A stretch of 54,237 nucleotides of DNA from Candidatus Helarchaeota archaeon (lineage in GTDB: Archaea; Asgardarchaeota; Lokiarchaeia; Helarchaeales; HEL-GB-A), in assembly GCA_013375455.1 (NCBI GenBank), contig JABXJT010000029.1, positions 1-54,237 on the forward strand, in the 5' to 3' direction. The position numbers were made by a program, and so were the translations under genes. The notes below the pieces were generated by a model. That model made no database searches and was not told the DNA's origin. It worked only from the letters and a program-made list of their open reading frames with translations. Below are positions 1-9,295 of the stretch, piece after piece; position 1 is the first letter of the stretch, and every line of letters starts with the position of its first letter.

Positions 1-108
1 AGAGGAAGGGACTTTTATTCCTCATCCCACGAATACTCAATTAGCTCCACCACGCGCCCCTACGACTACCCGAGCGGCCATAATGCAAGAATTGCGACGA
101 CTTTTTAG
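1..108 (+). CDS. 3' end of an unidentified gene
   Basis: The first reading frame is open from the window edge to a TAG at 106-108 and would encode the last 35 residues of a protein ending in NARIATTF. The stretch is more GC-rich than the intergenic DNA nearby, which fits coding sequence. It converges on the minus-strand gene that ends at 127. The fragment is too short to assign a family, and the gene itself could be a chance open frame. Confidence 0.35.
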   Translation, partial: RGRDFYSSSHEYSISSTTRPYDYPSGHNARIATTF

Positions 109-126
109 GAGACATCGAATGTAAAA

Positions 127-1026
127 TCACTTTTCTCTTTCGCTCTTTAAATATTCTGCAACTCCATGCCCTATTTCACCATTCAATTCAAATCGTGAAA
201 TTGTTTCATAAATATAACATACCCCTTCTCTACTCGACTGCGGGAGTGTTATTAAGTAGATTGTTTCTGCTCGCAAATCGTATTGTTCTCCATTCTCATC
301 TCTAAATCGAAAGATGGCCGACTTCGGATTGCGCGGATTTTCATTCTGGAATATTGTCTCAACAGCAATATCAGTTATGGCAACGTTTCTTCCTGCTGAA
401 GAAATAAATCCGTGTGTGTAATGCTTATTTCCTACCACATTCAACCAGCAATTCAGTGCTTTTTCCCCGTTCTCAAATTGAACTGAAAGCCAATACCATT
501 CATCAATCTGTACCCAATTTCTAAGGCCCCAACTATGATCTCGATGTCCGAACCCATCTATATTCCTTATAATGCCGTCTTTAAAGGAAATACTCCCCCT
601 TACAACACCCGATTGTTCGTAGTGTTGTTGTTCCAGAATGCCTGCAATTTGCCATCCTCCAGGATACTCATAGACAGGAAATCGTCCGGTCCATGTGTAT
701 TGCATTTGGAATTTCCTCTTTTCTAATTTCACTTCCCACTCCTTATTTTCTTTTAAAATGGTGAAACTTGAATATCCATCCGTGGGATTTTCCTTTAAAT
801 CGCTTTCTGCTTTCAATTTCCGAAAATTTATGTGGTTGTAGAGCTTTCCATCGACGTACAAGATTGAAAAATAGTGGCTCTCTTTCTCGTTTGGCATATA
901 TCCCATTGTAGAAACTATAAATATATCGTTTTTTGGGTCCATTACGTTGAAATAATAACTCTCTCTCCACAAAGGTACCTTCTCAGGAAGGTGTAGGTGT
1001 TCATCTTTGTCAGTCATCATATTCAT
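127..1026 (-). CDS. Lipocalin/CrtC-like beta-barrel protein (DUF7064-like)
   Basis: A 299-residue soluble protein with no signal peptide. Around residues 155-170 it carries GFGHRDHSWGLRNW. This His/Asp/Trp-rich motif is typical of the AttH/hydroxyneurosporene-synthase-like lipocalin superfamily and of DUF7064-type proteins, in which two beta barrels bind a hydrophobic ligand. Many beta strands rich in Trp and Tyr support that fold. The start codon overlaps the stop of the upstream gene by four bases (ATGA at 1023-1026), so the two are translationally coupled and probably act together. Such proteins often sit near lipid or isoprenoid enzymes, but no such gene lies next to this one and the ligand is unknown. 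Family assignment rests on the motif and is moderately sure. Confidence 0.6.
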   Translation of the reverse strand: MNMMTDKDEHLHLPEKVPLWRESYYFNVMDPKNDIFIVSTMGYMPNEKESHYFSILYVDGKLYNHINFRKLKAESDLKENPTDGYSSFTILKENKEWEVKLEKRKFQMQYTWTGRFPVYEYPGGWQIAGILEQQHYEQSGVVRGSISFKDGIIRNIDGFGHRDHSWGLRNWVQIDEWYWLSVQFENGEKALNCWLNVVGNKHYTHGFISSAGRNVAITDIAVETIFQNENPRNPKSAIFRFRDENGEQYDLRAETIYLITLPQSSREGVCYIYETISRFELNGEIGHGVAEYLKSEREK

Positions 1027-2192
1027 TCCTCAATTTCTCGTAAAAAGAAGGTAGGATTTTTTTTCCTCGCCCTTGGTCCTCGAAATATCCAACCTAGAGG
1101 CGCATACACGCTCTTCCCCCTCTTATTCACAAGGTCCTTGAATTCGTGACGCTCGATCTCTTCCGTCAAATCCCAATCTATTTGATCGGTGATTCCTATC
1201 AGACTCGTAAACCGGTCAAAGTTCTTATTATAAACAAGTATACCAGCTTTCATCTTTTCTGCCCTACTCCACTTAGTCATTTTTCGATACAACTCTATAA
1301 GCGCATTTTGCGCGAACTCTTCATACAATTTGAGTTCATCCACGCCTAATGCTTTAATTTGTCCCATTTCTCGCGTTAAAACTGCAGCAGAAGTTATATT
1401 TTTACTATAATCTACGGGATCCGTAAATAGTGTTCCCCAATCATTAAACCAAACTCGATTCATATCTTTAAGGGTAAAGGCAAACGCAATTACAGTGGTC
1501 GGGGCAACCGCCTTTGTATTAGACCACGGCCATTGTGGATTTTTTCCGTCATTTAGACGAACAATTTCTCTAACAACAAGCAATTCACCGTTCTCCATTG
1601 CATAAGGTCCGTGATCGCTTATTTTCATTCGAGCCTCACATTCGTCCATAAAACAATACACTTCAAGCTGTGCAGAGGCCCGTTTAATTTTTGATAGATC
1701 TTGCTTCTCGGGCGTAAATAGTTGCTGTTTAATGAATTTCAAATCACTTTCTGGTAAAGTTTTTGCCATTCCATCCATTTCTTCTATAGTCAATGCGCCT
1801 GTCCCAAAATAAGTCTTAGCTAACCTCCTCCAAAAATCCAAGATGAATTGTGTTTCCTGAAATTTTTCAAATGATTCACAAGTTGGGTCATTCCCGTGTT
1901 GACAATAATATATCGTTCTCCCAAAAAGCGGAAACATCTGCAGATCAAAAATTTGGAGGGGTGTTATTTCAGTAAACAATTTTTTTTGTTTATTTGCTAT
2001 TTCTTCTGGAGAAATTTTTTCATTTACTAGTTTTAATTGCTGATAGAACTTTGAGTACGAATTTAAGCAGGCTACCATAATGTATTCATTCACGGGAAAA
2101 ATTTTCGATTCAACAGTGAGGCGTTTTAAAAATAAATTATCAAATGTATAACTCAGTTGTCTCAACAATTGATTTGTTTCATTTATGTCCAT
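1023..2192 (-). CDS. Conserved hypothetical protein, coupled to the lipocalin-like gene
   Basis: A 389-residue, apparently cytoplasmic protein of unrecognised family. It begins with an alpha-helical half rich in Phe, Tyr and Gln, has a small Cys cluster near residues 95-105 and 180-185, and ends in a basic tail. No membrane segment, signal peptide or nucleotide-binding motif is visible. Its stop overlaps the next gene's start as ATGA, so it is the first gene of a two-gene operon. A TATA-like stretch on the minus strand at about 2250-2262 lies at a suitable distance upstream. It diverges from the longin-like/CBS gene. A function in common with the lipocalin-like partner is likely by operon logic only. 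Confidence 0.75.
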   Translation of the reverse strand: MDINETNQLLRQLSYTFDNLFLKRLTVESKIFPVNEYIMVACLNSYSKFYQQLKLVNEKISPEEIANKQKKLFTEITPLQIFDLQMFPLFGRTIYYCQHGNDPTCESFEKFQETQFILDFWRRLAKTYFGTGALTIEEMDGMAKTLPESDLKFIKQQLFTPEKQDLSKIKRASAQLEVYCFMDECEARMKISDHGPYAMENGELLVVREIVRLNDGKNPQWPWSNTKAVAPTTVIAFAFTLKDMNRVWFNDWGTLFTDPVDYSKNITSAAVLTREMGQIKALGVDELKLYEEFAQNALIELYRKMTKWSRAEKMKAGILVYNKNFDRFTSLIGITDQIDWDLTEEIERHEFKDLVNKRGKSVYAPLGWIFRGPRARKKNPTFFLREIEE

Positions 2193-2271
2193 AATTATAC
2201 TCCGAACTCCTTATTACTACCTGATATCATCCAAAAAATCTAATGTGATATAAATATAAGGTTGAAAAATA

Positions 2272-2310
2272 AATTAGTTTTTATTTTATATTAAAAGAAA
2301 AAAACTAATT
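2272..2310. promoter_or_regulatory. Perfect 11-bp inverted repeat flanking a TATA-like core
   Basis: AATTAGTTTTT at 2272-2282 is repeated as its exact reverse complement at 2300-2310. The 17 bases between hold an A/T-rich TATA-like sequence at about 2283-2293. The ATG of the longin-like/CBS gene follows at 2321, so a transcript from this TATA would start a few bases upstream of the coding region. A symmetric operator overlapping the core promoter is the simplest reading. A hairpin in DNA or RNA is an alternative. Confidence 0.5.
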
Positions 2311-2320
2311 AAGCATTGAT

Positions 2321-3331
2321 ATGGGTAGATTCAAAATGTTATACATCACGCTCTCGTATTTTGATACTGTTTTAGGGCCAACGACCTTTTGTACCGTTCC
2401 GGCTCATCCAGAAGTTGATATTGAAGAATATACCAGCACGCTGCTGAACATATCAGAATTCATCGACTTAAAATTCTTTGTATATGTCTCCTCTTCACAT
2501 TTTAAAACCTCAAATATCTACACTAAAATTCCGAGTGAGTGGGCTCGTGGGCATTTAGAGATGATACTCATCAGTATCATTTTAGTGGATGAAGAGTTTA
2601 ACCGATTATTCATATTCGAGGAGGTACTCGAGAAAATAGTGGCGGCTATAGATAAAATGGACAAGGCTTACATGGCATTTTATTCAGAACATAAAGATAG
2701 GACAGAGGTCGACGTAATTTCTTCTAAAAAAGAAGAACTGGTTAAGGTCTTGAATGAATTTGTACCAGAAGTACAGGAGATTATAGAGGCGGCCAAAAGA
2801 ATTCCTACGGATAGTGAAGTTATCGAGACTGAAGAAGATCTTCAAGACGAATTTATCATCCTAGATAAAACAGAAACTGTATTAGAAGCGGCACATAAGC
2901 TCGCATCGAGCCCCAGAATCTTAATTGGGTGTGTAATTGAGGACAACAAGCCCATTGGCATAATTGATGAAGATGATGTCCTCAAAAAAGTCATCCTTCA
3001 AGAAAAAGACCCCCTCCTCGTTAAAGTGGAGGACATAATGACAAAGGACGTTGTAATGGTGGATTCTAACGATCCCATTGGAGATACCGTCGATCTCATG
3101 ATCGATAAAGGGATCCAGGCAGTGCCCATTCTGCAAGACGGTGAATTTTTCGGAGTTTTTACTATTTTTGATGCAGCCCACCATAATAAGAACGTCATTG
3201 AATTGATTGGTGAACATCTACAGGATATCTCAGGACGAAAACTTGAAGATGTAAAAAAATTGAAATTGAAATTATGGTCTTATATTCGGAACATTTCTAG
3301 AAATCGAAGGCTTCAGCAACTTCAGAAATAA
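2321..3331 (+). CDS. Longin-like domain protein with C-terminal CBS pair
   Basis: This 336-residue protein has two parts. Residues 6-135 look like a longin/roadblock-type alpha-beta domain: it opens with a strand of the form LYITLSYFD followed by VLGP, a turn pattern common at the start of longin folds, and ends in a long helix. Residues 180-300 form two CBS motifs, including an IMTKDVVMV signature near 240, which usually bind adenosine nucleotides. A basic helix closes the chain. In eukaryotes longin and roadblock folds serve small GTPases and trafficking; Asgard archaea carry many. Here the likely role is an energy- or nucleotide-responsive adaptor. An internal ATG at 2336 is an alternative start. 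The CBS call is firm; the longin call is inference. Confidence 0.7.
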   Translation: MGRFKMLYITLSYFDTVLGPTTFCTVPAHPEVDIEEYTSTLLNISEFIDLKFFVYVSSSHFKTSNIYTKIPSEWARGHLEMILISIILVDEEFNRLFIFEEVLEKIVAAIDKMDKAYMAFYSEHKDRTEVDVISSKKEELVKVLNEFVPEVQEIIEAAKRIPTDSEVIETEEDLQDEFIILDKTETVLEAAHKLASSPRILIGCVIEDNKPIGIIDEDDVLKKVILQEKDPLLVKVEDIMTKDVVMVDSNDPIGDTVDLMIDKGIQAVPILQDGEFFGVFTIFDAAHHNKNVIELIGEHLQDISGRKLEDVKKLKLKLWSYIRNISRNRRLQQLQK

Positions 3332-3359
3332 CACCAATTTGATAACAATTATTCTTTTT

Positions 3360-4547
3360 TTATATTTTATTCAAAGATCCATCGAAAACTCGTTGTAAAA
3401 TTTCCCCATACTTAAATGCAAGATCCCTCCACCTATATTTTTTTATCAAATCAGTTCCTGAGCGGATCTTTTCTTGGATTTTTGATTTATCTGTAAGAAT
3501 ATATTGAATTTTATTAGAAAATTCTCTTGGAGTACCGGCATAAAAAATGGTATTTTGGGCTACAGATTTGACCCCTGCAAGCGGAACAGAAACTACTGGT
3601 TTTTCACAGGCTATATATTCAAAAAGTTTCATTGGAATTACGCAATGTGTCAAATAATTTTTGATGAATGGCAGTATGCATAGGTCACTTCCGCAAATAT
3701 ACGCTGGTAACTGTTGGTATGGCACCTTTCCTGCAAATATAATGCGATTTAACACGTTATATTTAGCGGCTAAACGTTTAATCTTGTTTAATCCATAATG
3801 CCTAGAAGGACCAATGAAAATACAGTGAAGAGATGGATGATCATCTTGTAGAAGCGAAATTGTTTCAAAAATGTTATTATAATCAATCCAATATTCCATT
3901 GCCCCTATGAAACAAATAATAGGAGGCGTAATATTATATCTTTTTTGAATTACAAGACCAATATGAGATGGATTGAAAAGTGTATTGTCAACTCCATTTG
4001 AAATCATTGTTATATTTGTTATTCCTTTCCGCTTTACATAGTTGAATAAAGGTAAACCTGTTGTTATTATGTGATTTGCCTGAGTTATGTCGAAATTTAA
4101 AACTGAAGTAAGGAGCAAATTCCCCACTTTTTTCAAAATTGAAGGTAGCGGTTTAATGTAATTAATATGATATGGTTGAAAATCTACCAAATCAAAGACA
4201 ATGGGTATAGAATTCTTTCTTGCTGCCCGAATGGCAAAAGGTGCGAAAAGAAAATTTGTAGTAACGATAATTTGAATTTTATAGGCACGAATTAACTTAT
4301 TAATATAAGAGTAAATAGAAAATGCATTAACAATATAAAACAATAACATATTCTTAATGTAAAAAGTCGGAGGTTTATGCAAAAAAAGATTTTTTCCCAA
4401 GCAGGTCGATTTTTTTATTCCCTTTTTTTCGTGTTCAAAATAAAGAACGTGAATTTTATGGTCTGTTGTTAAGCGTCTAAATATCTTATGAACCCTATTT
4501 GGAAGTGCGGATATCCAATCTAACTCGGGGATCACCAAGATTTTCAA
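3360..4547 (-). CDS. Glycosyltransferase family 4 (GT-B fold)
   Basis: A 395-residue retaining glycosyltransferase. The C-terminal half has the GT4 nucleotide-sugar site, seen as KLFEYIACEKPVV near residue 310, preceded by Rossmann strands such as ICFIGAM. I place the start at a TTG at 4547: a GGAGGAG motif lies just upstream, and TTGA overlaps the stop of the DUF457 gene. Starting at the longer ATG at 4619 would bury 76 bases in that gene. It probably adds a sugar to a lipid-linked or surface glycan. It is the last gene of the minus-strand surface cluster that begins near 12.6 kb. Donor and acceptor cannot be read from the sequence. Confidence 0.85.
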   Translation of the reverse strand: MKILVIPELDWISALPNRVHKIFRRLTTDHKIHVLYFEHEKKGIKKSTCLGKNLFLHKPPTFYIKNMLLFYIVNAFSIYSYINKLIRAYKIQIIVTTNFLFAPFAIRAARKNSIPIVFDLVDFQPYHINYIKPLPSILKKVGNLLLTSVLNFDITQANHIITTGLPLFNYVKRKGITNITMISNGVDNTLFNPSHIGLVIQKRYNITPPIICFIGAMEYWIDYNNIFETISLLQDDHPSLHCIFIGPSRHYGLNKIKRLAAKYNVLNRIIFAGKVPYQQLPAYICGSDLCILPFIKNYLTHCVIPMKLFEYIACEKPVVSVPLAGVKSVAQNTIFYAGTPREFSNKIQYILTDKSKIQEKIRSGTDLIKKYRWRDLAFKYGEILQRVFDGSLNKI

Positions 4548-5125
4548 GGATTCTCCTCCATAGGCAAAACTTTCGTTTGGTTTTTCTGAGCCTCCTTTTT
4601 TCGTGATATTAAGAGCCAATACAATATGGCAATCCCTATCAAAATGAATGCTATTACCCCGGTATTCTCAAAGATAGGGAATGGCTGTGCTATAATGGGG
4701 ACAGTCTGGGGCGTATAAATAAGGAACTGAACGGGAAATTCTGGAAAAGAAAGTGATAAAGTTGTTGGATCTAACAATGGCGCTACAAATTTCAAATGAA
4801 AATGAAGGTCAATAGGCCAGAGGATTTGGATAGGGCCGGTAATTAAATCAAGAAGGGGGTGGGAGAGGAGTAAAAGAGTAATGATTATTGCATAAGTTTT
4901 CCATTGGGGTTTATAATGAAAGGTGAACATTAACAAAATGAATGAAAAAGATCCAAGTACAAATATTGAATGCAAAGCTTGTCTATGGATTCCAAAAAGT
5001 ATATCAATATCGGGAAAAACCGCGAAAGGGCAAAGAAGTAATACTAATTTTCGGTCAAATCCTACGACGATTAATGCAGCAGCCGGTATGATCAAATGTA
5101 TTAAAACTTCGGACAATAAATTCAC
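4544..5125 (-). CDS. DUF457/YdjM-like membrane-bound metal-dependent hydrolase
   Basis: A 193-residue membrane protein with about four hydrophobic segments. It carries FPDIDILFGIHRQALHS near residues 36-53 and LSHPLLDLITG near 87-97. These His/Asp pairs are typical of the DUF457 family, predicted membrane metal-dependent hydrolases. The gene is coupled to the downstream glycosyltransferase by a four-base TTGA overlap, which suggests a joint role in envelope lipid or glycan processing. No catalytic activity has been firmly shown for most of the family. A second, longer protein of this type lies at 51182-52264. Confidence 0.7.
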   Translation of the reverse strand: MNLLSEVLIHLIIPAAALIVVGFDRKLVLLLCPFAVFPDIDILFGIHRQALHSIFVLGSFSFILLMFTFHYKPQWKTYAIIITLLLLSHPLLDLITGPIQILWPIDLHFHLKFVAPLLDPTTLSLSFPEFPVQFLIYTPQTVPIIAQPFPIFENTGVIAFILIGIAILYWLLISRKKEAQKNQTKVLPMEENP

Positions 5126-5203
5126 CTATTTAAATTGAAAACTTATCATAAAGTTATTCGGAGAGTTTTCTAATGATTATAAGATCCTAACCCAAAAATT
5201 GAA

Positions 5204-8200
5204 TTAAAGCGTTTGGGGTAAAATTTCTTTGATCGAAGTAGAAATGGGCATACGTAAGATGCGGTATAACGTAAAATTTGCACTAATCCCTCCAATTAGC
5301 AAAGTAATTCCTATAGACAACAAGAAGAGTGAAGTAAATAATTGGGTCGTAATAATCTGACTCAAACTTATTTCAAGCGCTGCTACAGATATAAAACTTC
5401 CCGCCATAATGCCAATAAATCCTCCAATAGCACCTGCTACTAATGACATCAAGATGATTCTGGTATTTATCAAATAAAAGACCTGTCGATTGGATGCGCC
5501 TATCGCTCTAATAATTCCTATAAGGTTTCTCGACTCGGATACAGAAGAAGAAACAACGTTTATGATAGCAAATGATACCAGAACCGTAAGAATGATTGCT
5601 AAGACATATACAACGGATTCAGTTAATCCTATTGTCTGTTCGATCAAAGAAGCAGAATATTCTAATGGGTCTCCGACGTCTATTTTTGAGCTAGTATCCA
5701 GCGTAACTGAAAACGTAATGTGAATAGATGAATTGCTTTTTCGTATATCTATTTCTCTAACCCAAGATTTATCTGAGATATTAAGGGATACACGATATTG
5801 ACCTGGATTCATTAAAAACTCAGCATGTCCTAATTGATTCGTCACTCCTGATGTCACTTCAAGTCCAGTCAGAGTATATATAGTAACCAATGCATTTTGG
5901 ATTGGGCCTGTTGTAGTCGAATTATAAGCACTTACGGTAATTTTATAGGGGGCCATATGAAAACTAAGGTGCTCATTTTGAGAAATATCTATAATTTCTG
6001 ATTTCTGTTCAACCCCTTTTTGGACGCTAACATTATAAGTACCATATTCTAAATCGAATGAACATCTCCCAAAACTATCTGTACTGTCCTGAAATAGAAG
6101 TTGTCCGCTCAAATCACAAATCTTGACTGCTACACCTTGAGTAAAATGCGTCACGGAATCATCAAACGTAAAAATCGAAAAATGATAGGCCGGTATAATG
6201 GAAAAGATAACGGATTCATCAGCGGTTAAATTAATGAGCTGGTATTCATGGCTTTCATCAATTAAAACTGACACATTATATATATGAGGTGCGAGAGAAA
6301 ACTGGCAAAAACCATTTTGATCCGTCTGTTGGTCTTCAATAAATTCTCCTGTAAAGTTTAAAATCGTTACACTGGCATTCTCTAAAAATCGCCCGCTAAT
6401 GGCATTGATTACACTCACGTTTAATGAAACTTTAGGAATCAATCGAATGATTTCCAAAAAAGATTCCTGATAGGTTGCCATATCAACAACTTTTACTTCG
6501 GAATAATTACTCCAAGATGCAGTTATGGTATACACATCTGGTAATAGATAAAAATCAACATATCCAGAGATATTAGTGGCTATAGGATCTCCACCATCAA
6601 TGCTCACGTTTGCATTTTCTATTGGACTACTCCAATAATCAATCACTTGAACTGTTAATTTATAGGGCGGAATATGATAATCAATCAGGGGATCTGCCAC
6701 AATCTCTCTGAATTGGAAGCTGTTATAATCTTGATAAGTGAGATTGATATAATATTTCCCAGGAGCGAGGTCGAATTGTGCAATTCCTTCTATCGAAGTG
6801 AATTTTGAAAAGAGCGTTGAATTATCTTCATAAGCTAGAATTTTAACAAGAGCATTTTGAATAGGTGAATTATCGGAAGCATTGAACACCAATATTGTAA
6901 GATTATATGGCGGAAATTCATAAGTATAGATGACATTTGGAAGATCAATGTTCTTTACTTTAGATATTATATATTCCGAATTATTTATAGTAATATTGTA
7001 GGTCATCGGGTTTATCAAGAAACTAACTCGTCCGTCTAAATCAGTAATGTTCGGACCAGCCATAAGACTCTCATTTAAATCATATAATTGAACCTGCAAA
7101 TTTGGTTGGGCTGCTGCCGTTGAACCATTCAATATTTCTATTGTAAGATTGAATGGATAAGAATAAAATGTAACATTAGTATGCGGCTGATCGATTATAA
7201 TGGTTTTGTGATAAAACGTGTTTGAGATATTGACAGTGATGTTGTACGCACTTGGTTGGATTAAAAAATTCGTGATTCCTGCGACGGTTAATGAACTTGT
7301 GATTAATAATTGGGTTGCATTTTCAAAAATCGAAACGTTCATCCCAGAAAGGGGAGGTGTTCCACTCTCAGTTCCATTAAGTACAGATACAGTAAGATTA
7401 TATGGAGGAATAATAAAAGTAAGTGGCTCAAGAGGATCAGTAACATCATATATTTGACTAATTATCACATTGCTACAATTGAGTGAGATGTTATATGAAT
7501 CGGGTGGTACGTAGAACACTGCGAAACCATTCTGTGAAAGCCGAGAATCATTTAAAGATGAAGAAAATAAGCTTACATTTATATTGTCCTGTAAGATTCC
7601 TGTAATATTTTCTATTTTTATGGTTAAATTATATAGGGGCATCCAAAAGGTTTCGTTTCGACTGGAATCTAGGTATAACTCTCTACTTTTAGTAAAAATT
7701 TCAGATTGAACTGTAATATTGTAAGTATCCAACTGTAATCGAAAAATAGCACTTCCATTCACATCTGTATAAGATTCAATTATATTATTTGATGAATCTC
7801 TCACTTCAATATGAGAATTATTTACTGGTAATTTATTGGAATCATTGTATACGAACACTTCTAGGTTAAATTGAGGTAAAATTTCAAAATTTATAGTTCG
7901 ATCAGAACGAAGCTCGATTATTGCATGTTGTGAAATTTCTCCAATTACGACTGAAATGTTGTAAGTAGTCGGTGATAAATCCTCAAATTCAGTATACCCT
8001 AAATCACCAGTTGTTCCCGATTTAATAATTGTTCCATTCAAAAGTTTAATTGCTACACTTGCGTTCAGGAACAACCCATAAAAAGGATCACTTGTACGCA
8101 CGCCCAATTTAAAATGATGATACCAAAAAATTAAACTATCATTTTGAATTGGATTGGCTGTTTGTCGAAATTCCACTGATTCTTGTGTAAAATTATTCCA

Positions 8201-9295
8201 AATTAATGTAGAGAATTGATAAATATCGTTCGGCAATGAAAAATTAACCTCTCCTAGTGCATTTGTTTGTTGCATTTGAATAATTTCGGAACCTTTCCAT
8301 GCCACGATCGTCGTGAACGGGATTCCTATTTGATTTTCGTCCAAAACTTTTACATTCAGGGGATATAATTCAGGAGGATTTGCTATTTTTAGGCTAATTT
8401 CTTGATCGGATTCAAGAAAAATTGAAAAATTTACTTGAACTTGCTCGTGTGCCGCAATAATCGTGTAATTTCCAAAATCTAAACTGAAGGAAATCTCCCC
8501 TAGTGAATCTGAAAAGCCACTTTTCAAAAATTTCCCATTTATATCGTAAATATCCACTTTTCCACTCTCGATTGGCTCTTTCGTTTCGTTGGAGTGTAGT
8601 TGCACGGTTAGATAATGTTGAGAAATTATGAGATCTTCCAATTCAGTTCGAGAAATTATAGAATCATTATATTTTACTCTTATATAAGAGATTCTGTCAG
8701 GATAGTTTCCTGAAAGAATTTGTCCCGCATAGAGTGGAATAAGAATTTCATCATTAAGCGCAACATCCTCAGAAGAATAAATCCCTATTGCTGTAACCTG
8801 TAAACTTCTATCCCGCAATCCACTATAAATTAGAAATGAATCTCCAACTGATATATGAAGCCGATTTGCAGCCCGTTGCCCTATAAATGCCCCATGAATA
8901 TCATTATCATTAAGAAATCTTCCTGATTCTAACACTAGATTTTCAAATATAGAGAATCTTTCACAATTTATTCCTCGTACAAAACAAGTTTTGCCATTAA
9001 TCATGCAAGGAGTTAAGGTTTCTGGACTAATTATTGTAACCCCTTGAATATATTCAGCACTATCTGCAATTTGCATTGAAATAAAGCGTGTTGCAACAAA
9101 ATTCCCGGTTCCACTCTGTGTTAGAATTAAGGTGTCATCAGATTCTCCTAAATACGTACTAATATAGGAATAAACCCCAACAAATACTGTCGCACATGTG
9201 GCAAAGAGGATAGATGATAGAAGTAGACCAACCACTGCATACACTGACCGGTTTCTTGGAATTAGATTTATTTGGAAAAGTCTTCGCTTGGTCAT
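5204..9295 (-). CDS. Giant FtsX/MacB-type permease with about twelve Ig-like repeats
   Basis: A 1363-residue protein. One membrane segment lies near residues 15-40, followed by a MacB-like outer domain to about 220. About twelve repeats of 75-80 residues follow to about 1190, and three membrane helices at about 1225-1355 form the FtsX domain. Each repeat resembles a carboxypeptidase-regulatory/Cna-B Ig-like domain, with a strand, an N-GxxxF-type turn and a closing YNIT or YNVS. Asn-x-Ser/Thr sites are abundant, as expected for a glycosylated archaeal surface protein. Usual FtsX/MacB permeases have 400-650 residues, so the repeats are an insertion in the extracellular loop. Its stop-start overlap with the second permease (ATGA at 9292-9295) implies a heteromeric complex. 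No ABC ATPase is nearby. Confidence 0.85.
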   Translation of the reverse strand: MTKRRLFQINLIPRNRSVYAVVGLLLSSILFATCATVFVGVYSYISTYLGESDDTLILTQSGTGNFVATRFISMQIADSAEYIQGVTIISPETLTPCMINGKTCFVRGINCERFSIFENLVLESGRFLNDNDIHGAFIGQRAANRLHISVGDSFLIYSGLRDRSLQVTAIGIYSSEDVALNDEILIPLYAGQILSGNYPDRISYIRVKYNDSIISRTELEDLIISQHYLTVQLHSNETKEPIESGKVDIYDINGKFLKSGFSDSLGEISFSLDFGNYTIIAAHEQVQVNFSIFLESDQEISLKIANPPELYPLNVKVLDENQIGIPFTTIVAWKGSEIIQMQQTNALGEVNFSLPNDIYQFSTLIWNNFTQESVEFRQTANPIQNDSLIFWYHHFKLGVRTSDPFYGLFLNASVAIKLLNGTIIKSGTTGDLGYTEFEDLSPTTYNISVVIGEISQHAIIELRSDRTINFEILPQFNLEVFVYNDSNKLPVNNSHIEVRDSSNNIIESYTDVNGSAIFRLQLDTYNITVQSEIFTKSRELYLDSSRNETFWMPLYNLTIKIENITGILQDNINVSLFSSSLNDSRLSQNGFAVFYVPPDSYNISLNCSNVIISQIYDVTDPLEPLTFIIPPYNLTVSVLNGTESGTPPLSGMNVSIFENATQLLITSSLTVAGITNFLIQPSAYNITVNISNTFYHKTIIIDQPHTNVTFYSYPFNLTIEILNGSTAAAQPNLQVQLYDLNESLMAGPNITDLDGRVSFLINPMTYNITINNSEYIISKVKNIDLPNVIYTYEFPPYNLTILVFNASDNSPIQNALVKILAYEDNSTLFSKFTSIEGIAQFDLAPGKYYINLTYQDYNSFQFREIVADPLIDYHIPPYKLTVQVIDYWSSPIENANVSIDGGDPIATNISGYVDFYLLPDVYTITASWSNYSEVKVVDMATYQESFLEIIRLIPKVSLNVSVINAISGRFLENASVTILNFTGEFIEDQQTDQNGFCQFSLAPHIYNVSVLIDESHEYQLINLTADESVIFSIIPAYHFSIFTFDDSVTHFTQGVAVKICDLSGQLLFQDSTDSFGRCSFDLEYGTYNVSVQKGVEQKSEIIDISQNEHLSFHMAPYKITVSAYNSTTTGPIQNALVTIYTLTGLEVTSGVTNQLGHAEFLMNPGQYRVSLNISDKSWVREIDIRKSNSSIHITFSVTLDTSSKIDVGDPLEYSASLIEQTIGLTESVVYVLAIILTVLVSFAIINVVSSSVSESRNLIGIIRAIGASNRQVFYLINTRIILMSLVAGAIGGFIGIMAGSFISVAALEISLSQIITTQLFTSLFLLSIGITLLIGGISANFTLYRILRMPISTSIKEILPQTL
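5720..8620 (-). repeat. Array of about twelve degenerate 75-80-residue repeats inside the permease
   Basis: Boundaries are approximate. Successive units end in FGNYTI, NDIYQF, PTTYNIS, LDTYNIT, PDSYNIS, PSAYNIT, PMTYNIT, PGKYYIN, PDVYTIT, PHIYNVS, YGTYNVS and PGQYRVS. The units are diverged in DNA, so the array is old, unlike the recent duplications in the gene at 40757. Such beta-sandwich strings usually act as stalks or adhesive rods outside the membrane. Confidence 0.7.

Noticed and set aside
3360..4619. Longer glycosyltransferase starting at the ATG at 4619
   Set aside because: It would overlap the DUF457 gene by 76 bases, while a TTG with GGAGGAG and a four-base overlap fits better.
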